From NCBI GenBank assembly GCA_913047725.1, contig CAJWTH010000009.1, positions 1 through 35,277 on the forward strand: a stretch of DNA of 35,277 nt, given 5' to 3'. Made by a program: the position numbers and the translations under genes. Below are positions 8,398 through 15,970 of this stretch, in pieces (positions within the stretch are counted from its first letter, which is position 1; each line of letters starts with the position of its first letter). Source of the DNA: an uncultured Planktomarina sp. (GTDB taxonomy: Bacteria; Pseudomonadota; Alphaproteobacteria; Rhodobacterales; Rhodobacteraceae). The notes beneath the pieces were generated by a model, which was given only the letters and a program-made list of their open reading frames with translations, did no database searches and was not told the DNA's origin.

Positions 8398-8417
8398 CGC
8401 GACCTGCAGGTGTCGCG
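8398..8417. promoter_or_regulatory. GC-rich dyad in the divergent EamA / deoxyribosyltransferase-like region
   Basis: CGCGAC (8398-8403) and GTCGCG (8412-8417) form a perfect 6-bp inverted repeat. The ten bases ACCTGCAGGT inside it are themselves a perfect palindrome, slightly offset. This compact GC-rich site stands out in an otherwise AT-rich 191-bp divergent spacer. A repressor operator is the simplest reading; no T-run supports a terminator. Confidence 0.4.
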
Positions 8418-8523
8418 CTCAAACAATAAAATACAAAGACGATGTCACCCTATAGTAAAGCTTTGTTTTACAAACATTAAATAAAAAGTTGATATTATAA
8501 TAAAGAGATTTTAACCTAATTAT

Positions 8524-8949
8524 ATGATTAAAAACATATATGTTGCAGGTCCATTATTTAACGCTCATGAAAGAAGCTACCTCGAGGATATTGTCTTTGA
8601 GTTAGAAAAAAACGGATATGAATGCTTTCTTCCACATAGGGATCAGTCAGGGATCGACGATTCTGAATTAGAAGGAACCGATATGAGTGACATTACAAAA
8701 AAGAAAATTTTTAACAATGACTTAGATGCGCTTAAAGAAGCAGACATAGTAGTAGCTTTAATCACAGGGCAAGATATCGATTCTGGAACATCCGCAGAGA
8801 TAGGTTACACTTATGCAAACGGAAAACCCGTCATTGCTATTAGTGCCTCTGAAAGACGATATAGAAATTTATTTGTCGAAGGGATGATAATCAACACAGT
8901 CAATGATGTTAATGAAATTATTCCAGCAATAAAAAAACTCACTTTTTAA
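8524..8949 (+). CDS. Nucleoside 2-deoxyribosyltransferase family protein
   Basis: Soluble 141-residue protein of the NDT fold. It shows Y-V-A-G-P-L-F (6-12), an acidic stretch before A-D-I-V-V-A-L-I (73-80), and D-S-G-T-S-A-E-I-G-Y (86-95), where Glu92 sits at the position of the family's catalytic nucleophile. Family members cleave or transfer the deoxyribosyl group of nucleosides or nucleotides; substrate preference is unknown. Codon use is more AT-rich than in the genes downstream, and the ribosome-binding site is not obvious. Only 33 bases separate it from the proline-racemase-like gene, so co-transcription is possible. Confidence 0.85.
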   Translation: MIKNIYVAGPLFNAHERSYLEDIVFELEKNGYECFLPHRDQSGIDDSELEGTDMSDITKKKIFNNDLDALKEADIVVALITGQDIDSGTSAEIGYTYANGKPVIAISASERRYRNLFVEGMIINTVNDVNEIIPAIKKLTF

Positions 8950-8982
8950 TAATTCTTACAACCCCTTTTAACGGAAAATACC

Positions 8983-10020
8983 ATGCGGAGTAGCAAAACC
9001 ATTCATGTCGTATCCTGTCATGCTGAAGGTGAAGTTGGTGACGTAATAGTGGGCGGGGTGGCACCACCACCTGGAAAAACCTTGTGGGAACAAAGAACTT
9101 GGATTGCTAAGAATAAGACCTTGCGGAATTTTATGCTTAACGAGCCACGAGGTGGAGTATTTAGGCATGTGAACTTGCTGGTGCCACCTATACATTCGGA
9201 CGCGCACATGGGCTGGATTATAATGGAACCAGAAGACACGCCACCCATGTCTGGTTCTAACGCAATTTGCGTAGCAACGGTGCTCTTGGACACCGGTATT
9301 ATTCCAATGATTGAGCCTTTCACGGAAATTACGCTTGAGGCTCCTGGCGGGTTGGTAAAAGTAATTGCTGAATGTCGGGATGGAAATACAGAAAGAATAA
9401 CTATACGAAACCTTCCTTCTTTCGCAGGTGAAACATCCGTACTGCTGGACGTACCCAACATAGGGAAAGTCACGGTTGATACAGCTTTTGGCGGTGATAG
9501 TTTTGTAGTTGTGGATGCCGCAGCTCTTGGATTCGATTTAGTGGCTTCTGAGGCCAAGGCGCTGGCACATCTAGGCGTAGTCATTACCAACGCCGCCAAC
9601 AAACAGCTAACTTTCAGCCACCCGTCTAATGTAAATTGGGATCACTTTTCGTTTTGTCTTTTTGCTGGGCCTATCGTGCGCACAGGTAGCCATATCACTA
9701 CTTCCGCAGCCGTTGCAATTCAACCAGGCAAGGTTGACCGCTCACCAACTGGCACAGCGGCTTCTGCACGCATGGCTCTCCTACATGCACGGGGTGAGAT
9801 GCAGCTAGGCGAAACTTTGACAGTCCGTTCGATTATTAACTCAAAGTTTCACGGACGGATTGCTGAAACAACTACTATCGGTGGGATTAAAGCTATCATC
9901 CCCGAAATCACTGGGCGTGCTTGGATAACGGGCACACACCAACATATGCTGGATCCAAATGATCCATGGCCTGAAGGTTACCGACTGGGGGATACGTGGC
10001 CCGAATTGAAAAGTCGTTGA
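8983..10020 (+). CDS. Proline racemase superfamily enzyme with Ser/Thr in place of both catalytic cysteines
   Basis: Protein of 345 residues that aligns along its length with proline racemase, 4-hydroxyproline epimerase and trans-3-hydroxy-L-proline dehydratase. The first active-site motif, normally M-C-G-H, reads M-S-G-S (Ser90). The second, normally S-P-C-G-T, reads S-P-T-G-T (Thr256). From memory, racemases and epimerases use Cys/Cys or Ser/Cys, and trans-3-hydroxyproline dehydratases carry Thr at the second site, so a two-cysteine racemase is ruled out and a dehydratase-like reaction is the better guess. Surrounding family blocks are intact, including H-M-G-W-I-I-M-E-P (75-83) and [14 protein letters not shown] (252-265). 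Cytoplasmic. It lies just upstream of a TRAP transporter and a RidA gene. Confidence 0.9.
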   Translation: MRSSKTIHVVSCHAEGEVGDVIVGGVAPPPGKTLWEQRTWIAKNKTLRNFMLNEPRGGVFRHVNLLVPPIHSDAHMGWIIMEPEDTPPMSGSNAICVATVLLDTGIIPMIEPFTEITLEAPGGLVKVIAECRDGNTERITIRNLPSFAGETSVLLDVPNIGKVTVDTAFGGDSFVVVDAAALGFDLVASEAKALAHLGVVITNAANKQLTFSHPSNVNWDHFSFCLFAGPIVRTGSHITTSAAVAIQPGKVDRSPTGTAASARMALLHARGEMQLGETLTVRSIINSKFHGRIAETTTIGGIKAIIPEITGRAWITGTHQHMLDPNDPWPEGYRLGDTWPELKSR

Positions 10021-10117
10021 GGGTTTTGTCCATTGCGCTAACGTAAGATGTGAACCACTTTGACGGTCCAAAAAGACAATAAGATTATCTATCAGCGCCA
10101 ATCACGCTTTTTTAGCC

Positions 10118-10193
10118 AACAAAGCTATGCATGACTTTATTTTTTGAACTTTTTGGTCCTGTAAGCTATAAAATTTATTCTCAGAGCTTTGTT
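10118..10193. promoter_or_regulatory. Long-spaced inverted repeat upstream of dctP
   Basis: AACAAAGCT (10118-10126) and AGCTTTGTT (10185-10193) are perfect 9-bp complements 58 bp apart, and similarity extends outward (13 of 15 positions, hand-aligned). They sit in the 287-bp gap before the TRAP operon. The spacing suits a looped pair of operator half-sites or a long stem, and an A9 run follows the second arm. No regulator gene is adjacent. Confidence 0.35.
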
Positions 10194-10307
10194 AGCCAAA
10201 AAAAAACTTGTAAAGTCTCTTAAGTAAGTGAAACATCAACGAACAATGCGTCGGTAAAAGCCTGGCGCGCTATTAATACTATTCAATTTTTGGGAGGAAA
10301 TTTAAGT

Positions 10308-11309
10308 ATGATTAAATTTATTTATGTCAAACTAGCGCTATTAATTAGTTTGTTAGTCTCACCTGCGTTAGCGGCAGAAGAATATTTGGCCCGAATATCA
10401 GGCCATTGGTCGCCAAAGCACCAGAGCGCAATACATTCGCAGCTTTTTGCTGACGAGGTAACAAAAAGATCAAACGGACGATTAAAAGTTGAATTCTACC
10501 CTTCCAAGCAATTGTTCGATATTAGGACCGTAATGGGTGGCGTTACCTCAGGAGCCGTTGAGATGGGCGGCATCGTTGGTGTTGTAAGTTTTCCAAAAAT
10601 TAACAAAAATTTTAGTGTCGCATCCTTTCCTGGATTATTTGGGTCTTACGATGAACAGCGAAAATTTTTCTTAGACGATCCTACCGGCAGTGAAATTTGG
10701 AACGACATTACTAAAAAAACTAATACAAAATTAATAATGTATAACCCTGTTGGTCCCATTATGACATTTAGTGGAGCAAGAGAATTAACAGGAATAGGTG
10801 TTATGAAAGGCCTAAAAGCACGCGCGCTTTTAAAAAGTGAAAGGCCAATGTGGAAAGCACTGGAAGCCTCTATTGTCTCATTGAAGACTGGTGAAGTGTA
10901 TACAGCCCTACAGACTGGTATGATTGATACAATCAATACCCCTCCTGGGAGCGTTGAAGCATACAGTTGGTGGGAGCATCTAAAGTATGCTCAGAAACCC
11001 TATCAGTATTATGCTGACGCATACATCATGGCGAACGCAACTTGGTTTGATAGCTTACCGAAAGATCTCCAAGATCTTATCATGACCGTAGGCGCCGAAA
11101 TTGGTGCCAAAGCTACAAATACAATTTTTGATGCCGGCGAAAGCTCAATAAAGAAATTCCAGGAAATGGGTGGAATTGTTACTACATTGAGTGGTGCAGA
11201 GAAAGCTAAGTTCGACAAGCTGATGAATGAAGTAGTTTTGCCTGATATGGCTGATCAGTTTGATGCAAGCGCTCTAAAAGCCGCGCAAGCTTTTGTAGCT
11301 AACCAGTAA
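10308..11309 (+). CDS. dctP: TRAP transporter periplasmic substrate-binding protein DctP
   Basis: Periplasmic receptor of 333 residues, the usual DctP length. A signal peptide occupies about residues 1-23 and ends S-P-A-L-A-A-E-E, with cleavage likely after A-L-A. The body follows the DctP pattern: H-W-S-P-K-H-Q-S-A early in the mature part, S-N-G-R-L-K-V-E-F-Y-P, M-K-G-L-K-A-R-A-L-L where the ligand-carboxylate-binding arginine usually lies, and A-L-Q-T-G-M-I-D-T-I-N-T. TRAP receptors bind organic acids and deliver them to the DctQM permease using the sodium gradient; the ligand here is unknown. The ATG at 10308 follows GGGAGGA. A TTG six codons earlier falls before that site and is rejected. 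A hairpin separates it from dctQ. Confidence 0.94.
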   Translation: MIKFIYVKLALLISLLVSPALAAEEYLARISGHWSPKHQSAIHSQLFADEVTKRSNGRLKVEFYPSKQLFDIRTVMGGVTSGAVEMGGIVGVVSFPKINKNFSVASFPGLFGSYDEQRKFFLDDPTGSEIWNDITKKTNTKLIMYNPVGPIMTFSGARELTGIGVMKGLKARALLKSERPMWKALEASIVSLKTGEVYTALQTGMIDTINTPPGSVEAYSWWEHLKYAQKPYQYYADAYIMANATWFDSLPKDLQDLIMTVGAEIGAKATNTIFDAGESSIKKFQEMGGIVTTLSGAEKAKFDKLMNEVVLPDMADQFDASALKAAQAFVANQ

Positions 11310-11321
11310 AATATAACAGGT

Positions 11322-11344
11322 GGCCTCTCTACCTTAGAGGGGCC
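11322..11344 (+). promoter_or_regulatory. Strong hairpin between dctP and dctQ
   Basis: Nine contiguous pairs (one G-U) join 11322-11330 to 11336-11344 over the five-base loop ACCTT. No T-run follows. It lies 12 bases after the dctP stop and 12 bases before the dctQ ATG, and its 3' arm contains AGAGGGG, the only Shine-Dalgarno-like sequence before dctQ. It could protect the 3' end of dctP mRNA and limit dctQM expression, giving more receptor than permease. Confidence 0.65.
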
Positions 11345-11356
11345 GCTCTATTAGAT

Positions 11357-11875
11357 ATGATTGATTTATTTTTAAACCCATTAGGGCAATTTAACAAAGT
11401 AATTTCTCAAATCGTTTTTGCTTTAGCTACGGCTCTTATAGGTTTGATAGTATTAGCTTTAACTATGAGTGCTGTGACAAGATATGTTTCAGGAAACGGT
11501 TATGATTGGTTCATTGAACTACCGCCCGCTATGGTTACTTGGTTGGTCTTTCCTTTATTAGGACCTTTGTTCAGATCTGGGCAACATATATCCGTGGATT
11601 TTGTAACTGTTTTCTTAAGTAATACACAGGTAGCCTTTTTAAAATTTCTTACACATGTTGTTACATTAATAGCCGCAGTAATATTTACCCAAGCAGGAAT
11701 TGAAGCTACTCAACTCTACATACAATTAGGCGAATTAATGGAGTTAGAAATAGAGATCCCTGTTTGGTGGATTTATCTAGCATTTCCTGTTGGGTTTATT
11801 ATTTTAGGCTTAATTTCGTTAGAGCTTATACTCTTAGATCTTAAAACATTTTTTGCAAAAAATACTGGGAAATAA
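11357..11875 (+). CDS. dctQ: TRAP transporter small permease DctQ
   Basis: Inner-membrane protein of 172 residues with four hydrophobic segments (about 20-42, 53-72, 90-112 and 132-156), the DctQ topology. The segment M-S-A-V-T-R-Y-V-S-G-N-G-Y-D-W and the P-L-L-G-P-L-F-R-S-G-Q-H-I block at about 66-78 are typical of the family. It scaffolds the large permease DctM and is required for transport. The gene sits between dctP and dctM; the dctM start is six bases beyond its stop, implying translational coupling. Its own ribosome-binding site appears to be partly buried in the preceding hairpin. Confidence 0.92.
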   Translation: MIDLFLNPLGQFNKVISQIVFALATALIGLIVLALTMSAVTRYVSGNGYDWFIELPPAMVTWLVFPLLGPLFRSGQHISVDFVTVFLSNTQVAFLKFLTHVVTLIAAVIFTQAGIEATQLYIQLGELMELEIEIPVWWIYLAFPVGFIILGLISLELILLDLKTFFAKNTGK

Positions 11876-11881
11876 TAATAA

Positions 11882-13150
11882 ATGTATATATTTTCTCTAG
11901 CCTTATCTACTTTTTTACTCGCAATTTCTCTACCAATATTTTTAGTCTTTGCCCTGGGCAGTTCTGTTGCGGCTATTTGGGGGCTAAATCTTCCCTGGTC
12001 GACACTTATTCAAATCTCATTTCAAGCTCTGGCAAAGCACGTATTGATTGCAGTGCCATTATTTATTTTTGCGGGAATGGCAATGTTGAGGGGCGGTGCC
12101 GCCTCAAGACTAGTATCGTTCGCAACCGCTTTAGTTGGGCATTGGCCCGGTGGCTTGGGAATCGCAATGGTAATCGCAATGGGATTTTTTGCAGCATTTT
12201 GTGGATCTATACTGGCAGCTATAACCGCGGTGGGCACTATCATGATGCCCAAGATGATAGAGCAAGGTTATCCCAAGCCTTTTGTTGTTGTTCTAGCAGC
12301 CTCTGCTGCACTCCTAGAGGCCCTTATTCCCCCCTCAAATGCCGCAATACTATTTAGCGCGTTAACAAATGTACCAGTCTCCCAAACATTTGCCGCCGGT
12401 ATTATACCAGGCCTAATTCTATTGGTGTTAATGATTGTTCTAGTTCTCATAAAATGTAGGAATATTAAAAGTCCCAAAAGAGTGCCTAACCGTGAAAAAT
12501 TAATTGCCGGTGTGAAGGCGTTTCCAGCGCTCTTTACGCCAATTATTATTCTCGGTGGAATATACGCAGGCCTGCTTACCCCAGCTGAATCAGCGGCTGT
12601 TGCCGGAGTTTGGGCTATTATCATGGGGGCAGTCATCTATAGAGAATTAACTATAAGTTCTCTAATTCTGTGTCTCAAGGAGACAGCGTCTATTACAGCC
12701 GTAATTTTTTCTATAATAGCCACAGCAACTTTCTTGAGTGTAGTTTTGACTTATACACAAGTTCCACAAAAATTAATTTTGTATTTTACTGAACTGGGAG
12801 CTGGGATCTGGTTTTTTTGGCTGTCACTTGCTATAATTTGTTTGATATTAGGCACTTTTATAGAAATTGTCCCAGTGTTCTATTTAACAGTTCCTATTTT
12901 TGCGGCACTTATTATTTCTCTTAACCAAAGCTTGTTACACCTCTACGTAGTGTTTGTTGCATTTGCGGGAATAGGTATGATCACACCACCCGTATGCGTC
13001 GGCATTTACACATCAGCTGGCGTGATAAAAGAAAATCCAGGAAATGCATTTAAAGAAGTACCCCTATTTGTCTTTGTAGGAATAATTTATGGAATATTAA
13101 TGATCATTTTTCCAGCCGCATCTACTTGGTTGCCTACCGTACTTCGGTAA
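11882..13150 (+). CDS. dctM: TRAP transporter large permease DctM
   Basis: Inner-membrane protein of 422 residues with about twelve hydrophobic segments, the size and topology of DctM, the sodium-coupled channel subunit. Family blocks include L-P-W-S-T-L-I-Q-I-S near 38-47, H-V-L-I-A-V-P-L-F-I-F-A-G near 52-64, A-A-F-C-G-S-I-L-A-A-I-T-A-V-G-T near 104-119 and P-P-S-N-A-A-I-L-F near 150-158. It completes a DctPQM set in standard order. No ribosome-binding site of note is seen, consistent with coupling to dctQ. The next gene starts 77 bp downstream with its own AGGAG, so it may be part of the same transcript but is separately translated. Confidence 0.94.
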   Translation: MYIFSLALSTFLLAISLPIFLVFALGSSVAAIWGLNLPWSTLIQISFQALAKHVLIAVPLFIFAGMAMLRGGAASRLVSFATALVGHWPGGLGIAMVIAMGFFAAFCGSILAAITAVGTIMMPKMIEQGYPKPFVVVLAASAALLEALIPPSNAAILFSALTNVPVSQTFAAGIIPGLILLVLMIVLVLIKCRNIKSPKRVPNREKLIAGVKAFPALFTPIIILGGIYAGLLTPAESAAVAGVWAIIMGAVIYRELTISSLILCLKETASITAVIFSIIATATFLSVVLTYTQVPQKLILYFTELGAGIWFFWLSLAIICLILGTFIEIVPVFYLTVPIFAALIISLNQSLLHLYVVFVAFAGIGMITPPVCVGIYTSAGVIKENPGNAFKEVPLFVFVGIIYGILMIIFPAASTWLPTVLR

Positions 13151-13227
13151 AATTTGGTCAAAATATAATTAAAGTACATTAATTGGACGAATTGTTTAAA
13201 ATTTGTGCAAAGTTTTAGGAGAATTCA

Positions 13228-14250
13228 ATGAACCAAAATGCTTTGACAGGTGAGTGGAGGTTATCAGATCTTAATGCCAATAAAGATTGGGTTCTTGAAC
13301 TGGAAGAGCGGGATCAAAAAGAAATTATAAATGCAACAAATAGTTCTATAAAATCTAAAAAATCTTTATTTGATCTTAAAGTTTCAGATTTTCCTTTGAG
13401 CAAGTTTAAGGAAAAATTAGATGAAGCAAAGCTTCAGTTAAAGCACGGTTTAGGTTTTGTTTTGTTAAGGAACCTACCTGTTGAACAGTTTAGTGATGAT
13501 AATATCAAAATAATGTTCTGGGGTATTGGGCAATATCTTGGCTTTCCAGAACCCCAAGATAAAGCTGGTTCTCTGCTGCATGTGGTCACGGATACAGGCG
13601 CTGAGGTGAAAACTTCGGATAATGTAAGAGGTTTCCAAACCAATCAGGAATTACAATTCCATACGGATGGTGGCGATGCTTTTGGACTGTTATGCGTCCG
13701 TGCCGCAAAGAAAGGAGGGATTTCAAAACTGGTGTCCTCTGTCGCAATTTTTAAAGAGATCGAAAGACAGCGCCCAGATTTAGCTGCTGAATTACAACAA
13801 GACTTTTATTTCGATACTCGTTCACAAAACCCTAATGATAGTAAATTTCAAAGTGTCCCAGTTTTTATTAAACATGACGGTTTAGTCTCAGCACTCCACA
13901 AAAGACAGTACATTGAAACTGCACAAAGATTTTCAGAAGTACCCAAATTAACAACAAAACAAGTTGAGGCACTGGATATGGTGGATCGACTTTGCAACAG
14001 CAAAGAGTTCTGTTTTGATATCAAATTAAAACCAGGCGATATGGAAATTGCAAATAATGCTACAACTTTCCATTCACGTGAAAACTACCAGGATTTTGAT
14101 GATATAAATAAACGCCGTTGTATGCTGAGGTTATGGCTTACACTTCATGATGGCCGCCCACTGCCTGACGAATATGAACACACTCGAGAATGGGCTCCAA
14201 CCTTCAAACGTCGAAAAAAAATCAACGAGCTGACGAAAAATGAAACTTGA
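13228..14250 (+). CDS. TauD/TfdA-like Fe(II)/2-oxoglutarate dioxygenase
   Basis: Soluble 340-residue oxygenase. The iron site is visible as His145-x-Asp147 in Q-F-H-T-D-G-G-D and distal His282 in T-T-F-H-S-R-E. Arginines at 297, 298 and 301 (K-R-R-C-M-L-R-L-W) are placed to bind the 2-oxoglutarate carboxylate. The L-H-V-V-T-D segment near 117-122 and the overall length fit a TauD-like group with a longer N-terminus than taurine dioxygenase. It hydroxylates an unknown substrate, coupled to 2-oxoglutarate decarboxylation. AGGAG sits seven bases before the ATG. The gene overlaps the VOC gene by 11 bases, which ties the two together functionally. Confidence 0.9.
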   Translation: MNQNALTGEWRLSDLNANKDWVLELEERDQKEIINATNSSIKSKKSLFDLKVSDFPLSKFKEKLDEAKLQLKHGLGFVLLRNLPVEQFSDDNIKIMFWGIGQYLGFPEPQDKAGSLLHVVTDTGAEVKTSDNVRGFQTNQELQFHTDGGDAFGLLCVRAAKKGGISKLVSSVAIFKEIERQRPDLAAELQQDFYFDTRSQNPNDSKFQSVPVFIKHDGLVSALHKRQYIETAQRFSEVPKLTTKQVEALDMVDRLCNSKEFCFDIKLKPGDMEIANNATTFHSRENYQDFDDINKRRCMLRLWLTLHDGRPLPDEYEHTREWAPTFKRRKKINELTKNET

Positions 14251-14653
14251 ATTTCATCATATTAATTTTGTTGCTGAGGACGTGGATCAACTTCACGAAT
14301 TTTACCAAGATGTCCTTGGCCTATCCGATATTCCAATACAGTCATTTCCGCGACCAACAGCCACTGTGAAAAGTGGATATGACGGGCAAATAAGGTTTGC
14401 CACAGACGGTCAAATGCAGATGCACCTAGCTGAAAGAGACTTGTCGGTGGCTTCAAAGAATGGACATGTGATAAACCCAGTTGAAAAAGGCCATATAGCT
14501 TTTAGAACTGATGACTTAGACTATTTCAAAGCCGTGCTTGATAAAAAAAATATTCCCTATTCTGATTATGGAACAGCATTCGCCAAGGATTGGCATCAAA
14601 TTTTTTTTCATGATCCAGAAGGGAATATTATTGAAGTACACCAAGAAGTTTAA
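14240..14653 (+). CDS. VOC-superfamily (glyoxalase/dioxygenase-fold) metalloprotein
   Basis: Protein of 137 residues with two beta-alpha-beta-beta-beta modules (about 3-65 and 82-135). Likely metal ligands are His7 (H-H-I-N-F), His85 (G-H-I-A-F) and Glu132 (I-I-E-V-H), the pattern seen in FosA, glyoxalase I and similar enzymes. D-P-E-G-N-I-I-E is the classic C-terminal signature. The reaction is unknown; isomerisation, glutathione or thiol addition, or ring cleavage are all possible for this fold. The start lies inside the end of the dioxygenase gene (11-base overlap), so translation is coupled and the VOC protein probably processes the dioxygenase product. Confidence 0.9.
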   Translation: MKLEFHHINFVAEDVDQLHEFYQDVLGLSDIPIQSFPRPTATVKSGYDGQIRFATDGQMQMHLAERDLSVASKNGHVINPVEKGHIAFRTDDLDYFKAVLDKKNIPYSDYGTAFAKDWHQIFFHDPEGNIIEVHQEV

Positions 14654-14751
14654 TGTAACAGTTTGTTCTTAGTTACTTCGGCATTAAACTCATTGCTTGA
14701 CTCTCTATACCCATTAGAATTTCTTTTAATAGATTTAAGGGGACCGCTAAA

Positions 14752-15234
14752 ATGAAAACTCCCGAAGACCGACTAATCGATTTAGATCTTTTACTTCCAG
14801 AACCCATAAAAACTCCACAAAATTTACACCTACCATTTGCCTTTGTGAATATAAGAGGGAGCAGAGTATTTATCTCTGGTCATCCCAGGCAATCAAAACA
14901 GGGTAACATTGATGGCCCCTATGGCGTGGTTGGCAAAGATCTAACAACCAAAGAAGCCCAAAGTGCTGCACAGGACATAGCATTATCAGTACTCGCTAAC
15001 CTCAAACAGGAAATTGGTGATCTTTCCAATGTTATTGGTTGGAACCGAGTACTCGGTATGGTTAATTCTGATACTGACTACACTGAACAACACTTAGTTT
15101 TAAATGGTTTCAGTGATCTGATAATCAAATTATTTGGTGAAGATATAGGACGTCATTCTCGGTCAGCTGTTGGCGTTAATGGCCTTCCAATGAATTTTGC
15201 CATTGAAATAGAAGCAGAGCTAGAAATTAAGTGA
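14752..15234 (+). CDS. RidA (YjgF/YER057c/UK114) family protein
   Basis: Soluble 160-residue protein of the longer RidA subgroup. Arg137 (H-S-R-S-A-V-G-V) aligns with the arginine that binds the substrate carboxylate in E. coli RidA, and Glu154 (I-E-I-E-A-E) with its catalytic glutamate, so imine/enamine deaminase activity is plausible. RidA proteins speed hydrolysis of reactive 2-aminoacrylate-type intermediates. In this cassette a substrate could be an imino acid released by the proline-racemase-like enzyme; this link is inference. AGGGG lies about eight bases before the ATG. The stop overlaps the GTG start of the next gene. Confidence 0.92.
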   Translation: MKTPEDRLIDLDLLLPEPIKTPQNLHLPFAFVNIRGSRVFISGHPRQSKQGNIDGPYGVVGKDLTTKEAQSAAQDIALSVLANLKQEIGDLSNVIGWNRVLGMVNSDTDYTEQHLVLNGFSDLIIKLFGEDIGRHSRSAVGVNGLPMNFAIEIEAELEIK

Positions 15235-15614
15235 CTAAAGCACCTTTGTTTAAATTAATGATTATCATCCCATTAGCTTCATTAGCAATTAAGGCGCATG
15301 CGTTTGATAAAGGGTTTTTAGCCTACATGATCAATGACTTCACTACAGCGCTCATCGAATGGAGGAAGAAAGCTGAACTCGGCAATGCTACCGCCCAAAC
15401 TAATATTGGTGATTTATATGAAGCTGGAAATGGTGTGTTGAAAGATAATGTTTTAGCTTATCAGTGGTATAGTCTCGGTACCATGAATGGCAGTAACTCA
15501 GCAAAAAAAAGTAAAGAATATTTAGAAACTAGAATGACACCACTTGAAATAAAAATGGCCAAAGAATTGACTAAAACATGCCTTGCGAGTGGCTATAAAG
15601 ACTGCAGTTTTTAA
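15231..15614 (+). CDS. Exported Sel1-like (TPR) repeat protein
   Basis: Protein of 127 residues starting at a GTG that overlaps the RidA stop (GTGA). Residues 1-24 form a signal peptide with lysines at 3 and 8 and cleavage likely after K-A-H-A. The rest carries one clear Sel1-type repeat: L-I-E-W-R-K-K-A-E-L-G-N-A-T-A-Q-T-N-I-G, then D-L-Y-E-A-G-N-G-V-L-K-D-N. The tail L-E-T-R-M-T-P-L-E-I is common in short alphaproteobacterial Sel1 proteins. Two cysteines near the end (117 and 125) could form a disulfide. Such proteins usually mediate periplasmic protein contacts. An alternative ATG at residue 10 would remove the charged n-region. Confidence 0.8.
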   Translation: MTKAPLFKLMIIIPLASLAIKAHAFDKGFLAYMINDFTTALIEWRKKAELGNATAQTNIGDLYEAGNGVLKDNVLAYQWYSLGTMNGSNSAKKSKEYLETRMTPLEIKMAKELTKTCLASGYKDCSF

Positions 15615-15753
15615 TTGTACATTACACACTTAAGTATCTGAGGTAAAAGATTAGCAATTAAATTGCAGTTATACGGAAAAATAAACATCATTAATTTTCA
15701 CCAAAATAAACAGTATAGCTAATAATATAGGGCCCTCTGACGTTTATATCAGT

Positions 15754-15894
15754 ATGACGGATAAGGATAACATAAAAACTATCTGGCTGATATTAGCTCT
15801 CAAAAAGAAATTCGAGCAAAATCCCTATGGATTAACCTCTTCAGAACTCCAATTACTGAAACTATATGACACCCGTCGATCGCAAAACAATTAA
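15754..15894 (+). CDS. Hypothetical 46-residue protein
   Basis: I do not recognise it. An ATG-to-TAA frame encodes a lysine-rich, leucine-rich peptide, probably two short helices: I-W-L-I-L-A-L-K-K-K-F near 10-20 and S-S-E-L-Q-L-L-K-L-Y near 29-38, separated by N-P-Y-G. The composition looks protein-like, but there is no convincing ribosome-binding site, and conservation cannot be tested here. It sits on the plus strand between the Sel1 gene and msrB. Confidence 0.3.
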   Translation: MTDKDNIKTIWLILALKKKFEQNPYGLTSSELQLLKLYDTRRSQNN

Positions 15895-15906
15895 CATAAA
15901 ATCACT

Positions 15907-15926
15907 TAGGTGCTGACGGGTGCCTA
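15907..15926 (-). terminator. Possible msrB terminator hairpin
   Basis: TAGG/CCTA arms extend to eight pairs with G-U wobbles over a GACG loop. Read on the minus strand the stem follows the msrB stop by about 45 bases and is followed by AGTGATTTTA, a weak T-tract. Plausible but not strong. Confidence 0.35.
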
Positions 15927-15970
15927 AAACATAGACCTAAATATAAATTTTCTTAAAATAAACCTACGAG

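Larger units (their letters stand above)
15615..15970. other. 356-bp intergenic region with a small candidate ORF and two dyads
   Basis: Between the converging Sel1 and msrB genes. It holds a compact dyad GCAATT-A-AATTGC (15654-15666), a 46-codon candidate reading frame (15754-15894) and a hairpin at 15907-15926 suited to ending msrB transcription. The remaining sequence is AT-rich with nothing else recognisable. Confidence 0.5.
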
